Positions 28,923-38,006 of a stretch of DNA of 64,000 bases are shown one piece after another. Every line of letters starts with the position of its first letter. The stretch's first letter is position 1. The DNA is taken from contig NZ_QEKI01000014.1 in NCBI RefSeq assembly GCF_003096355.1, positions 1 to 64,000 on the forward strand, written 5' to 3'. The DNA comes from Pontibacter virosus. GTDB lineage: Bacteria; Bacteroidota; Bacteroidia; Cytophagales; Hymenobacteraceae. The notes below the pieces were generated by a model. The model saw nothing but the letters and a program-made list of their open reading frames with translations, searched no databases and was not told the DNA's origin. Position numbers and translations under genes: made by a program.

Positions 28923-30107
28923 ATGCAAACGAAAGAAGTATATATTATTTCAGCTGTTCGTACCCCGATCGGAAGCTTTGGCGGCACTTTAGCCAGCCTT
29001 TCTGCTACGGAACTCGGTGCAGCTGCTATTAAAGGTGCGCTGGAGAAAGCCGGTGTTGACAAGAGCCTGGTTCAGGAAGTGATCATGGGCAACGTGCTGT
29101 CGGCAAACGTAGGTCAGGCTCCTGCCCGTCAGGCTGCCGTGAAAGCTGGTCTGGGTTACGAAGTGGAGTGTACGACTGTGAACAAGGTATGCGCATCAGG
29201 CACGAAGGCGATCATGTTTGCGGCGCAGGCTATTATGCTGGGCCACAAAGACATCATCGTGGCGGGTGGCATGGAAAGCATGTCGAACGTACCTTTCTAC
29301 CTGGACAAAGCCCGTTTCGGCGCTAAGCTGGGTCACGGTCAGATGACGGATGGCCTGCTAAAAGACGGCTTGTGGGATGTATACAACGACTTCCACATGG
29401 GTAACGCCGCTGAGAACACAGCCCGTGAGATGAAAATCACCCGTGAAATGCAGGACGAATACGCGACGCAGTCTTACAAAAAATCAGCCGCTGCCGCTGA
29501 GGCAGGTATGATGAAAGACGAGATCGTGCCGGTGGAGATTCCGCAGCGTGGAAAAGACCCGATCGTGGTATCAGAAGACGAAGAGTACAAGAAAGTAAGC
29601 TTCGATAAAATAGCCGGCTTGCGCCCTGTGTTTGACAAGGCAGGTACGGTGACGGCTGCCAACGCCTCTACCCTGAACGACGGTGCCGCTGCCCTGTTGT
29701 TGATGAGCAAAGAGAAAGCAGAAGAACTGGGTGTGAAGCCAATCGCGAAGATCCGCGGTTTCGCTGATGCAGAGCAGGATCCGATCTGGTTCACAACGAC
29801 ACCATCTTTGGCTATACCAAAGGCTTTGAAAAACGCCGGCGTATCGCCTGAGGAAGTAGACTTCTACGAGATCAATGAAGCCTTCTCAGTAGTATCGATC
29901 GCTAACAACCAGAAACTTGGTCTGGAAGGCGGCAACGTGAACGTGTTTGGTGGTGCCGTATCGTTGGGTCACCCACTAGGCGCTTCCGGTGCCCGTATCG
30001 TGACCACGCTTTGCAACGTGCTCGACAAAAAAGGCGGCAAGATCGGTGTGACCGGTATCTGCAACGGCGGTGGCGGTGCTTCTGCCCTCGTGATCGAGAA
30101 AATGTAA
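28923..30107 (+). CDS. Acetyl-CoA C-acetyltransferase (thiolase)
   Basis: A 394-residue biosynthetic-type thiolase condensing two acetyl-CoA to acetoacetyl-CoA, or running in reverse. Active-site residues are the nucleophile Cys in NKVCASGTKA (about residue 89), the His in SLGHPLGASGAR (about 350) and the second Cys in GICNGGGGASA (about 380). NEAFSVV is also present. It stands alone with its own terminator at 30136-30169. The 280-bp divergent region upstream must carry the promoters for it and the peptidase. Confidence 0.96.
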   Translation: MQTKEVYIISAVRTPIGSFGGTLASLSATELGAAAIKGALEKAGVDKSLVQEVIMGNVLSANVGQAPARQAAVKAGLGYEVECTTVNKVCASGTKAIMFAAQAIMLGHKDIIVAGGMESMSNVPFYLDKARFGAKLGHGQMTDGLLKDGLWDVYNDFHMGNAAENTAREMKITREMQDEYATQSYKKSAAAAEAGMMKDEIVPVEIPQRGKDPIVVSEDEEYKKVSFDKIAGLRPVFDKAGTVTAANASTLNDGAAALLLMSKEKAEELGVKPIAKIRGFADAEQDPIWFTTTPSLAIPKALKNAGVSPEEVDFYEINEAFSVVSIANNQKLGLEGGNVNVFGGAVSLGHPLGASGARIVTTLCNVLDKKGGKIGVTGICNGGGGASALVIEKM

Positions 30108-30135
30108 TCTCCGCTTTGCGGTATATTTATTGCAT

Positions 30136-30169
30136 GAAGCCTTACGTTATTTCGTAAGGCTTCTTTTTT
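30136..30169 (+). terminator. Terminator of the thiolase gene
   Basis: GAAGCCTTACG (30136-30146) pairs with CGTAAGGCTTC (30153-30163), followed by TTTTTT. Confidence 0.9.
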
Positions 30170-30174
30170 ATACC

Positions 30175-30208
30175 TTGGCTACAGATTAAACTGTTTGCCC
30201 TACTTTTG
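30175..30208 (+). promoter_or_regulatory. Candidate promoter of the HEAT-like gene
   Basis: TTG at 30175-30177, a 23-base spacer, then TACTTTTG at 30201-30208 (TAnnTTTG). The start codon is 23 bases further at 30232. Confidence 0.4.
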
Positions 30209-30231
30209 ATGTTGATGCATTTTAGAATACT

Positions 30232-30765
30232 ATGTCACTAGAAACTGAACTGGCCAACTTCTGGGAGTGGGCCAACATGACGCCCGACACTTATAACGAG
30301 GAAAGAGGATTAGGTGAGTGGGAAGCCGAGTACCCTAACTGGGAAGCCATGTACAAGGCCGCCAATGAGGCGTTGGGAAAACTCAACACCGAGTTTAACC
30401 ATGATGTGGCACAGCTACTCGTGCATGCCCTGGCCATCGACAACGAAGCCGGTGTGGTGCTGAAGAGCGTGGAGGAGAAACTGGAAGACAAGCTCCGTTT
30501 TGTCAGAAAAGCGGTGTACTCGAACCAGCCCCAAGCCAGATGGCAAATGGCTGAATTGCTTGGGCACGTTGAGGTAGAGGGCCGTGAGAAGATGCTCCTG
30601 CACCTGATCAACAGCGAGCCCGACAAGTATGTGATACGCCGTGCATTGCTGAGTTTGAGCAAAGTGAACCGAGCCAAGGCAGTTGAACTTGCCCAGAAAT
30701 ACGTGAGAGACTCCGACCCGTTTATGAAGCTAGTGGCAAAGGAGATCACCAAAAAACAGGTATAG
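30232..30765 (+). CDS. HEAT-repeat-like hypothetical protein
   Basis: A 177-residue, all-helical soluble protein. The second half has the rhythm of HEAT/armadillo repeats: KLRFVRKAVYSNQPQARWQM, REKMLLHLINSEPDKYVIRR, ALLSLSKVNRAKAVELAQKY. The N-terminal part is Trp-rich (FWEWANMTPDTYNEERGLGE). A scaffold or protein-binding role is all the sequence suggests. It lies 38 bases before the MORN-type gene and may be co-transcribed with it. Confidence 0.75.
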   Translation: MSLETELANFWEWANMTPDTYNEERGLGEWEAEYPNWEAMYKAANEALGKLNTEFNHDVAQLLVHALAIDNEAGVVLKSVEEKLEDKLRFVRKAVYSNQPQARWQMAELLGHVEVEGREKMLLHLINSEPDKYVIRRALLSLSKVNRAKAVELAQKYVRDSDPFMKLVAKEITKKQV

Positions 30766-30803
30766 TTTTATACCACATTAACCAGACAGATATTTTAGTA
30801 CCC

Positions 30804-32132
30804 ATGTCGAAATTGTTTTCAACCTTGTTTGCCATTATACTTTTGAGCTCGGTGGCTTTCGGACAATCTACCCGCAAGGTGGTCACCTACCACGACGAGT
30901 CTATGACTACCGTGAAAGAGGTCTACCACATGACGCCTGACTCGGCTATTGTGGGCTACTACAACCGCTACTACCCAACCGGCGAGCGGGAAGCTTTTGC
31001 GAAGTTCGTGGAGGGCAAAAAGGACAGTGTGTTCACGGAGTACTACCAAAACGGACAGCCCCGCATGCAGGTAACCTACGTGCAGGACCAGAAACAGGGC
31101 CCTTTCAAGGCATTTCACCCAGACGGACGCTTGTTACAGGAGGGCAGCTACGACAAGGACCAGCAAAGCGACGTGTTCAAGACTTTCTACGCCGATGGTA
31201 AAGTGCGCAAGGAGACTTCCTTTGTGAATGGTTTCCCGGAGGGATTGGTGCGAGAGTTTTACCCGAATGGCAAGCTTAAATCGGAGATTACCTACAGAAA
31301 CAGTCAACAGAATGGCCCTGCCAAAACCTACTTTGAGAATGGAAATCTTGAGACTGATGCCACTTACCGCAACGGTATGCTGGAAGGCTCCTACAAAACC
31401 TACTTCGACAATGGCCAGCTCGAAACAGAGGTAATCAATGTAGCGGGTCAGCGAAACGGCACATTCAAGAGCTACTACCGCAGCGGCAAACTCAGCACAG
31501 AGGGCAGCTTCGTGTCCGGCAAAATGCACGGACCATCCAAGGCTTTCTTCGAGAACGGCAACCTGCGTAGCATGATCAACTACCGCAATGGGCAGGTACA
31601 GGGGCTCTCGCAGATATACTTCGAAGACGGCAAGCTGAAAGAAGAAGGGCAATACAGCAACAACGGCGACGACCGTAAGATCACGACCTACTACCCTTCC
31701 GGCAACATAAAAGCCGAAGAGCAATACAAAAACAAGCTGCGCACCGGCAACTGGAAAATCTACTACGATGCTCCGGGCAAAAAAGTGGAAGTGGCGGAAG
31801 CCTACAACGCTAACAAGCTGACAGGCGAACGCATTGTCTACTATGAAAATGGCCAGGCCAAAGCGAAGTATACCTACGATAAGGCCAATGGCAAAATCGT
31901 GAGCAGTCAGGAGTTCTATGAAAGCGGCAAACTCAAATCGGAGACGAGCTACAAGGATGGTCTGCGGTTTGGCCCTTACAAGCAATATTTCGAGGACGGC
32001 AAAGTGGAAGTAACCGGTCAGCACCGCAACAACAGAGCCACCGGTACCTGGAAGTACCACAACGAAGACGGTAAGGTATACAAGACCCGACTTTACCGCA
32101 ACGGTGAGGTAGTGGAGGAAAAGGAGAAGTAA
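30804..32132 (+). CDS. Secreted MORN-variant (YwqK-like) repeat protein
   Basis: 442 residues with a signal peptide (MSKLFSTLFAIILLSSVAFG). About 15 copies of a roughly 23-residue unit follow, built on YxNGKLKxExxYxNGxxxGPxKxYFENG (examples: YPNGKLKSEITYRNSQQNGP, YFDNGQLETEVINVAGQRNG, YFEDGKVEVTGQHRNNRATG). These are the MORN_2 repeats seen in YwqK-type proteins. They usually form a long beta ribbon that mediates binding; despite the database name, an antitoxin role is not supported here. The signal peptide places it in the periplasm or outside. Confidence 0.88.
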   Translation: MSKLFSTLFAIILLSSVAFGQSTRKVVTYHDESMTTVKEVYHMTPDSAIVGYYNRYYPTGEREAFAKFVEGKKDSVFTEYYQNGQPRMQVTYVQDQKQGPFKAFHPDGRLLQEGSYDKDQQSDVFKTFYADGKVRKETSFVNGFPEGLVREFYPNGKLKSEITYRNSQQNGPAKTYFENGNLETDATYRNGMLEGSYKTYFDNGQLETEVINVAGQRNGTFKSYYRSGKLSTEGSFVSGKMHGPSKAFFENGNLRSMINYRNGQVQGLSQIYFEDGKLKEEGQYSNNGDDRKITTYYPSGNIKAEEQYKNKLRTGNWKIYYDAPGKKVEVAEAYNANKLTGERIVYYENGQAKAKYTYDKANGKIVSSQEFYESGKLKSETSYKDGLRFGPYKQYFEDGKVEVTGQHRNNRATGTWKYHNEDGKVYKTRLYRNGEVVEEKEK

Positions 32133-32152
32133 GGTATAAATACAGGTATAGG

Positions 32153-32184
32153 ATCCCCCGCTTGAGAGAGTGGGGGATTTTTTG
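32153..32184 (+). terminator. Terminator after the MORN-type gene
   Basis: ATCCCCC (32153-32159) pairs with GGGGGAT (32172-32178), extendable by CT/AG and a wobble, and followed by a T run. Confidence 0.85.
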
Positions 32185-32221
32185 TTTATTTTCAAGCTTA
32201 AAATAAAAGCTTATACCTGAT

Positions 32222-32668
32222 ATGCTCTTCCGCGAAGCCACAACCTTGGACATACCCCAACTCCAGATTATCCGCCACTCGGTAAAGGAAAACATCCTCT
32301 CCGACCCGACAAAGGTCACGGACGAACTCTGTGCGCGATACCTGACCAAGCGTGGCAAAGGCTGGGTGTGTGAAGTGGATAACCAGATCGTAGGATTTTC
32401 CATTGTTGATTTGCAGGAGCACAATGTTTGGGCTTTGTTTCTGCTGCCTGAGTTTGAGGGCCAAGGTATAGGCAAGCAACTGCACCGTATTATGCTTGAC
32501 TGGTACTTCCAACAAACTACAAAAATCCTCTGGCTGGGCACAGACCCCGGTACCAGGGCCGAGCATTTTTACCGCCGCCAGGGCTGGCGCGAGACAGGCA
32601 TACACAGCCGTTCCGAGATCAAATTTGAGATGCGCTACAGCGACTGGCTGGCCCGCAAAAAGCACTAG
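32222..32668 (+). CDS. GNAT family N-acetyltransferase
   Basis: A 148-residue acetyl-CoA-dependent acyltransferase. The CoA-binding motif A is VWALFLLPEFEGQGIGKQLHR (shown in part: LPEFEGQGIGKQLH) and the C-terminal motif B is AEHFYRRQGWRETG. The substrate cannot be read from sequence. It lies 38 bases past the terminator and 92 bases ahead of the GH13 gene. Confidence 0.92.
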   Translation: MLFREATTLDIPQLQIIRHSVKENILSDPTKVTDELCARYLTKRGKGWVCEVDNQIVGFSIVDLQEHNVWALFLLPEFEGQGIGKQLHRIMLDWYFQQTTKILWLGTDPGTRAEHFYRRQGWRETGIHSRSEIKFEMRYSDWLARKKH

Positions 32669-32760
32669 GCTCCTCTTCTACTTTCGCACCTCACTCCGAC
32701 TTTTGCCTACCTTCTCCCGTATAGACGAATCAAGTTTTAACCAACCAAAACCTATTCGCT

Positions 32761-34428
32761 ATGCTGGAGGAACTATGGTATAAGAATTCCATCATCTACA
32801 GTCTCGATCTCGAAACCTTCATGGACCTGAACGGTGACGGTGTGGGCGACTTCGAAGGGCTTGCCCGCCGCCTCGATTACCTGAATGCGATGGGGATAGA
32901 CTGCATCTGGCTTGCTCCTTTTCAGCCCACTCCCAACAAAGACAATGGCTACGATATCTCAGACTATTATGGCGTTGACCCCAGGCATGGCTCCAGCGGA
33001 AACTTCGTGGAGTTCATGCACCAGGCCAATAAGCGTGGCATCAAGGTCATCATCGACCTTGTGGTGAACCATACCTCCGACCAGCACCCCTGGTTTCAGG
33101 ATGCCCGCAGCAGCGAAAACGCCAGGCACCGCGACTGGTACGTCTGGAACAAAGCAAAGCCGTCTGACTGGAACGAAGGCATGGTGTTTCCGGGCGTGCA
33201 GGACTCCACCTGGAGCTACGACAAAAAGGCCAAGGCCTGGTATTTCCACCGTTTTCACGATTTCCAGCCCGACCTCAACTGGGACAATCCGGAAGTGCGG
33301 GCAGAGATCAAACGCATCATCGGTTTTTGGCTGGAGCTAGGTATAGCAGGCTTCCGGGTAGATGCCGTGCCTTTTATGATTGAGTCGCCGGAGCCGAACA
33401 CAAGCAAGCACGAACTTAACTTTGACTACCTGCGCGAGATGCGGCGCTTTGTGCAGTGGCGGCGCGGCGAAGCCATCTTACTGGGCGAAGCCAACGTAAT
33501 GCCCGAAGAAAATAAAAAGTATTTTGGCGAAGAGGGAAATGGCATCCACATGATGTTCAATTTCTATGTAAACCAGCACATGTTCTATGCATTGGCCACG
33601 TCTAATATTGAACCCCTGGTTGAAGCGCTGGAGGCAACGCGCACCGATTTCCCGACGGTGCAATGGGCGCACTTCCTGCGCAACCACGATGAGCTGGACC
33701 TTGGTCGCCTGACAGACGAACAGCGCGAAGAAGTGTTTGCCCGTTTTGCGCCGGATGATGACATGCAGCTTTACGATCGGGGTATACGCCGCCGCCTTTC
33801 CACGATGCTGGGCAACAGGCAGCACAGCGAACTGGCCTACAGCCTGATGTTTTCGCTGCCAGGCACTCCGGTTATCCGATACGGCGACGAAATTGGGATG
33901 GGTGATGATCTCAGCCTAAAGGAACGCGACGCGGTGCGCACCCCCATGCAGTGGACGGATGATTACCAGGCTGGCTTCTCTACCGCCGACAAACTGGTGC
34001 ACCCCGTTATCGACAAAGGCCCTTACTCCTACCATCACATCAACGTCGAGAACCAACGCCGCGACCCTGACTCGCTCCTCAATTGGATGACCGCCCTGAT
34101 TCGCCTGCGACAGGAGTGCACAGAGATCGGCTTCGGGGACTGGCAGATACTAAAAACGAATAAACCGAAAATACTTTGTCTGCACTATAGTTGGCAGGGA
34201 AGTTCACTGATCATCCTGCACAACTTCGACGAGAAAGCACACGAGGTGATACTCGACCTGAAACTGGAAAAGAAAGACAAGCAGGGGAAAGAGCAGAAAC
34301 TGATCGACCTGATGGTGAACTACGAAAGCGAGGCGGATGACAAAGGGAAGCATTACATTACAATGGAGGCCTACGGCTATCGCTGGTTCAGGGCCGGCGA
34401 CGTGAGCCATTTGCTGAAGAAGGGATAA
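32761..34428 (+). CDS. GH13 family enzyme, trehalose synthase-like
   Basis: 555 residues. The alpha-amylase (beta/alpha)8 barrel carries the four GH13 regions: DLVVNHTSDQHPWF (region I), GFRVDAVPF with the nucleophile Asp (II), LLGEANV with the acid Glu (III) and FLRNHDELDL (IV). DISDYYGVDPRHG and DFQPDLNWDNPEVR match the trehalose synthase/oligo-glucosidase branch, and a C-terminal beta domain follows. It likely interconverts maltose and trehalose or hydrolyses alpha-glucosides in the cytoplasm; there is no signal peptide. There is no fused maltokinase and no other trehalose gene nearby, so the exact activity is open. Confidence 0.88.
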   Translation: MLEELWYKNSIIYSLDLETFMDLNGDGVGDFEGLARRLDYLNAMGIDCIWLAPFQPTPNKDNGYDISDYYGVDPRHGSSGNFVEFMHQANKRGIKVIIDLVVNHTSDQHPWFQDARSSENARHRDWYVWNKAKPSDWNEGMVFPGVQDSTWSYDKKAKAWYFHRFHDFQPDLNWDNPEVRAEIKRIIGFWLELGIAGFRVDAVPFMIESPEPNTSKHELNFDYLREMRRFVQWRRGEAILLGEANVMPEENKKYFGEEGNGIHMMFNFYVNQHMFYALATSNIEPLVEALEATRTDFPTVQWAHFLRNHDELDLGRLTDEQREEVFARFAPDDDMQLYDRGIRRRLSTMLGNRQHSELAYSLMFSLPGTPVIRYGDEIGMGDDLSLKERDAVRTPMQWTDDYQAGFSTADKLVHPVIDKGPYSYHHINVENQRRDPDSLLNWMTALIRLRQECTEIGFGDWQILKTNKPKILCLHYSWQGSSLIILHNFDEKAHEVILDLKLEKKDKQGKEQKLIDLMVNYESEADDKGKHYITMEAYGYRWFRAGDVSHLLKKG

Positions 34429-34482
34429 AATATTCCTAAGGTATAAAGTTCGCTCGCACTATACGCTATACCTTCCTATACC

Positions 34483-35625
34483 TTACTGCCCTTGTAGATC
34501 GATTTCGTCGGTTGGCAGGATCTCCACTCTCACGCCCATTTTTTTCTGGATAATCTTGAAGTGGTGCGCATCTTCTGTCGTGATCAGCGAAATGGCTTCG
34601 CCGGAAGCTTCTGCGCGGCCTGTGCGCCCAATGCGGTGCACGTAGTCTTTCGGGGAGCGAGGAAGCTCGTAGTTGATCACATAAGGCAGGAACTTGATGT
34701 CTATACCCCGGGAGGCAAGGTCGGTGGCAACCAATACGCGCAATTTGCCTGCTTTGAATTGACGAAGCGCCTCCGTTCTACCACCCTGGCTCCTGTCACC
34801 ATGAAAAGCAGCGGCTTCTATCCCATGCTTCTTTAGTTTGCCCACCACATTTTCGGCCGTCCGGATAGAAGAGGCAAACACCAGCACCTGTTGCATGTCG
34901 TGCTGGCGGATGAGGTAGCGCAGCAAAGGCCCTTTCTTCTCGGCATCCACCTGGTAGGCCACTTGCTTGATCAACTCCGGCACCGTTGCTTCTTCCTGCA
35001 CCGTCACGCGCACGGGGTCAGTCAGTAGTCTCGCTATCAGATCTTCCACATCCTGGCTCAGCGTGGCCGAGAACAAGAGGGTCTGTCGCCGGGCAGGCAG
35101 CATAGCAAGCAGCTTATTCACCTCCTCCTGAAATCCCAGATTCAGCATTTTGTCGGCCTCGTCCAGCACCAGCGTTTCCACTTCCGAAAGGTGCACCGCT
35201 TTGTGCTCGATCAGGTCGAGGAGGCGGCCAGGCGTGGCAACCAGCACATCGGTGCCGCTCAGCTTCATCATCTGCGGATTGATGGAGATGCCACCATACA
35301 CCGCCAGCGTCTTCACCGGTCTGTCCAATTCTCTGCCGAAAGCACGGAATACCTCTTCGATCTGCACCGCCAGTTCGCGGGTCGGCACCAGCACCAGCGT
35401 GCGCACATAGCGGTTGCGGCCTGCCTGCTTCTGCTGGTATAGCTCCAGAATAGGCAGCGCAAAACTGGCCGTCTTGCCGGAACCTGTTTGCGCTATACCT
35501 AACAGGTCCTTCCCTTTCAGAATGGCAGGTATAGCCTGCGTCTGTATAGGATAGGGCGCGGTATAGCCTTGGGCCTGGATGGAACGAAGAAGTGGCGCAG
35601 AAAGGCCCAGTGAGGAGAATGACAT
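34483..35625 (-). CDS. DEAD-box ATP-dependent RNA helicase (RhlE-like)
   Basis: A 380-residue helicase core without a long basic tail. The Q motif is FSSLGLSAPLLRSIQAQGY. The remaining motifs are AQTGSGKT (I), PTRELAVQI (Ia), VLDEADKML (II), FSATL (III), VLVATDLASRGIDIK (V) and HRIGRTGRA (VI). It unwinds short RNA duplexes; in this phylum such proteins serve ribosome assembly or cold adaptation (family knowledge). It is a single gene with several TATACCT motifs near its ends (about 34467, 35497, 35528). Confidence 0.95.
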   Translation of the reverse strand: MSFSSLGLSAPLLRSIQAQGYTAPYPIQTQAIPAILKGKDLLGIAQTGSGKTASFALPILELYQQKQAGRNRYVRTLVLVPTRELAVQIEEVFRAFGRELDRPVKTLAVYGGISINPQMMKLSGTDVLVATPGRLLDLIEHKAVHLSEVETLVLDEADKMLNLGFQEEVNKLLAMLPARRQTLLFSATLSQDVEDLIARLLTDPVRVTVQEEATVPELIKQVAYQVDAEKKGPLLRYLIRQHDMQQVLVFASSIRTAENVVGKLKKHGIEAAAFHGDRSQGGRTEALRQFKAGKLRVLVATDLASRGIDIKFLPYVINYELPRSPKDYVHRIGRTGRAEASGEAISLITTEDAHHFKIIQKKMGVRVEILPTDEIDLQGQ

Positions 35626-35680
35626 AAATTCAGGTATGAAGTCTTAGGCAAATGCCCGTATACCTGCAAAGGTACGAATA

Positions 35681-36427
35681 TTATGCTTCGCTGTCCTTAG
35701 GAGCCAGCACGATCTGGGTGCCATACCTGGCCAGGTAATTGAGTAAGGTATAGATGAACAGCGCTACTCCGGACATTTCCATCAGCTCCTCCAGGCAGTA
35801 AAGGATGCGGTTGTACAGGTGGTCAATGCCGTAGCGCTTGTACAAGTAGCCTTCAAAAAACTCTAGCCCCAGTGCGCCTGTTACGAAGAGCGCGCCAGAC
35901 AGCAGGATCAGGTTACGGGTATAGACAGGCAGCCGGAGCACGAAACGCAGAAAATAAGCCACCACAACAAGCGTGAGCACACCATAAGGCACCACCCAGG
36001 CCCAGTGCAGCATACCTGACAGGTCGGTTGCCAGGCGAGGTCGCACAAAATCCGCCACCCGCTCGTGTATCTGCGTATTCTCATCGATGGCCATGAACAG
36101 GAAGATGCACCCCAGTATAAACCAGTGGCGGGTATAGCCATCCTGTGCAGTGTGTTTATGTTGCCGGTGAATCAAAAAGAGGAGTCCGCTGGCAGCTAAC
36201 AACATCACCGAAGAGAAAAAAGCGGGGATGTTACTCTCGCCATTGAAGGTAAAATAATACATCAGTATCCGCGTCAATCTGGAGTCATACTGCAATACAC
36301 TATCCAGAATAATCCCGGCAATATCTGCCAGCAGCAACACGAAAATAATGATGGCTAGCTTCCGGAGCACATTTTCAGGAGAAAGAGAAAAGGGTGTGGT
36401 CTTGGGAGAAGTAGAAGTCAGATGCAT
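35681..36427 (-). CDS. Multi-pass membrane protein of unknown function
   Basis: 248 residues with about six membrane helices (roughly 24-44, 64-86, 103-118, 140-166, 174-192, 215-235). Polar residues within or next to helices stand out: FMAIDENTQIHERVADFVRP between helices 3 and 4, ALGLEFFEGYLYKRYGI and LEELMEMSGVALFIY near the end. The conserved-looking acidic and His residues could line an active site or ion path. I do not recognise a characterised family. It stands alone. Confidence 0.7.
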   Translation of the reverse strand: MHLTSTSPKTTPFSLSPENVLRKLAIIIFVLLLADIAGIILDSVLQYDSRLTRILMYYFTFNGESNIPAFFSSVMLLAASGLLFLIHRQHKHTAQDGYTRHWFILGCIFLFMAIDENTQIHERVADFVRPRLATDLSGMLHWAWVVPYGVLTLVVVAYFLRFVLRLPVYTRNLILLSGALFVTGALGLEFFEGYLYKRYGIDHLYNRILYCLEELMEMSGVALFIYTLLNYLARYGTQIVLAPKDSEA

Positions 36428-36740
36428 AGATTGTCAGGCAGATCAGTACGATACAATTAACAGATTCAGGTATACCTAAAAAACACGTTATCTGTTTTCA
36501 TGCGCGTGGAATGCAAGTCATCAGAATAAGCGAACAGACCCGGTCAATCTGCCCAGCCAAACCTGTGTTCCAACCCTAACCCAACAAATCACGCTTCCCA
36601 ACAAATTAACAAACCATTTTTTCCACAGAAATAATGCTGCAGCTTAAATAGTTAACAAGTTATCCACCAAACATACCCCCAGGCTTGATTTTTTATTCCT
36701 AAATCTTCAAATTATCTTCGTCATCCAAACACGAGCCAAC
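36428..36740. other. Divergent intergenic region upstream of bioB
   Basis: About 313 bp. An AGGTATACCT palindrome lies at 36468-36477. Near bioB a box TATCTTCG at about 36713-36720, close to TAnnTTTG, could be the -7 element, 21 bases before the start codon. I see no recognisable BirA-type operator. Confidence 0.4.
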
Positions 36741-37739
36741 ATGATGCAAGACGGACAAAACGCAGCCATTCGAAACGACTGGACACCAGAGGAGATCAAA
36801 GCGATTTACTACAAACCGGTTTTGGAACTGATTGTAGAAGCTGCCAATGTGCACAAGCAGCACAAGGCTACTGGCGAGGTGCAGGTATGTACCTTATTGT
36901 CAGTGAAAACAGGTGGCTGTCCGGAAGACTGTTCTTATTGTCCGCAAGCGGCTCGTTTCCATACAGGTGTGGATGTGCACAAACTGTTGAGCCAGGAGCA
37001 GGTGCTCACGGCAGCGCAGCGTGCCAAAGACGGCGGCTCTACCCGTTTCTGCATGGGCGCGGCCTGGCGCGAAGTGCGCGACAACCGCGACTTCGACAAG
37101 GTGCTCGACATGGTGAAGGGTGTGAACGAGATGGGGCTGGAAGTATGCTGTACCCTGGGTATGGTGAACGAGTACCAGGCCGAGAAGCTGAAAGAAGCCG
37201 GTCTGTACGCCTACAACCACAACCTTGACACCTCTGAGGAGAACTACTCCAACATCATCACAACCCGTACCTACGACGACCGTCTGAATACGATCGATAA
37301 CGTGCGCAAGGCAGGTATATCGGTATGCTCGGGTGGCATTATCGGTTTGGGAGAAACAGACGAAGATCGTATTGGCATGCTCCATACTTTGTCTACACTC
37401 GTGCAGCACCCGGAATCTGTTCCCGTAAATGCACTGGTACCGGTAAAAGGAACGCCGCTGGAGAACCAGCCGCTGGTTACCGTGTGGGAAATGGTGCGCA
37501 TGATCGCGACGGCCCGTATCCTGATGCCAAAAACGATGGTACGTCTGTCAGCAGGTCGTGAGCGCATGAGCGTGACCGATCAGGCCCTTTGCTTCCTGGC
37601 CGGCGCCAACTCCATCTTCACGGGAGAGAAACTACTGACAACTCCAAACCCTGACTTCGACGCTGACAAGGCAATGTTCGATCTGTTGGGTCTGACACCG
37701 CGGAAGTCTTTCAAGGAAGAAGCGCAGCACGTTTGTTAA
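36741..37739 (+). CDS. bioB: Biotin synthase
   Basis: A 332-residue radical SAM enzyme that inserts sulfur into dethiobiotin. The [4Fe-4S] cluster cysteines are in [15 protein letters not shown] (CxxxCxxC). The second-cluster residues are in FCMGAAWR and CCTLGM, and the arginine ligand region is MVRLSAGRE. The first ATG (36741) and the following one (36744) are both possible. It heads the biotin cluster, but a 267-bp gap with a dispersed repeat separates it from bioF, so it may be transcribed apart. Confidence 0.97.
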   Translation: MMQDGQNAAIRNDWTPEEIKAIYYKPVLELIVEAANVHKQHKATGEVQVCTLLSVKTGGCPEDCSYCPQAARFHTGVDVHKLLSQEQVLTAAQRAKDGGSTRFCMGAAWREVRDNRDFDKVLDMVKGVNEMGLEVCCTLGMVNEYQAEKLKEAGLYAYNHNLDTSEENYSNIITTRTYDDRLNTIDNVRKAGISVCSGGIIGLGETDEDRIGMLHTLSTLVQHPESVPVNALVPVKGTPLENQPLVTVWEMVRMIATARILMPKTMVRLSAGRERMSVTDQALCFLAGANSIFTGEKLLTTPNPDFDADKAMFDLLGLTPRKSFKEEAQHVC

Positions 37740-37795
37740 GGATTTCTTAACTGGCATCCCACGTCAAAAGAGGCTAAAATTCTACTACATTCCTT

Positions 37796-37872
37796 TCTGT
37801 CATCCTGGAAGGATCTTGGTTTAGGGGAATTAGGCAGAGGCTATAACACACCCCTGCCCCTCTCGAGAGGCG
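37796..37872 (-). repeat. Dispersed repeat, inverted copy of the element at 16681-16756
   Basis: Reverse-complemented, this stretch begins CCTCTCGAGAGGGGCAGGGG, continues TGTGTTAT, and ends with ACCAAG, TCCTTCCAGGATGACAG. The copy at 16681-16756 has the same two ends with a diverged middle. It lies between bioB and bioF. Confidence 0.75.
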
Positions 37873-38006
37873 ATTTCACATGGAGAAAATTTCATCTTGG
37901 AGAAGAGAAGGAAATGAATCTTCAAAAGAGCTAATTTTAATCTCGTATTAAACAAGACATCAAGACATTAATCTTATATTGAAATCAGAAAACTGAGTTC
38001 TTACCA

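Noticed and set aside
30804-32132. Antitoxin annotation for the MORN-variant protein
   Set aside because: The protein has a secretion signal and there is no toxin partner; the antitoxin label belongs to the repeat family name only.
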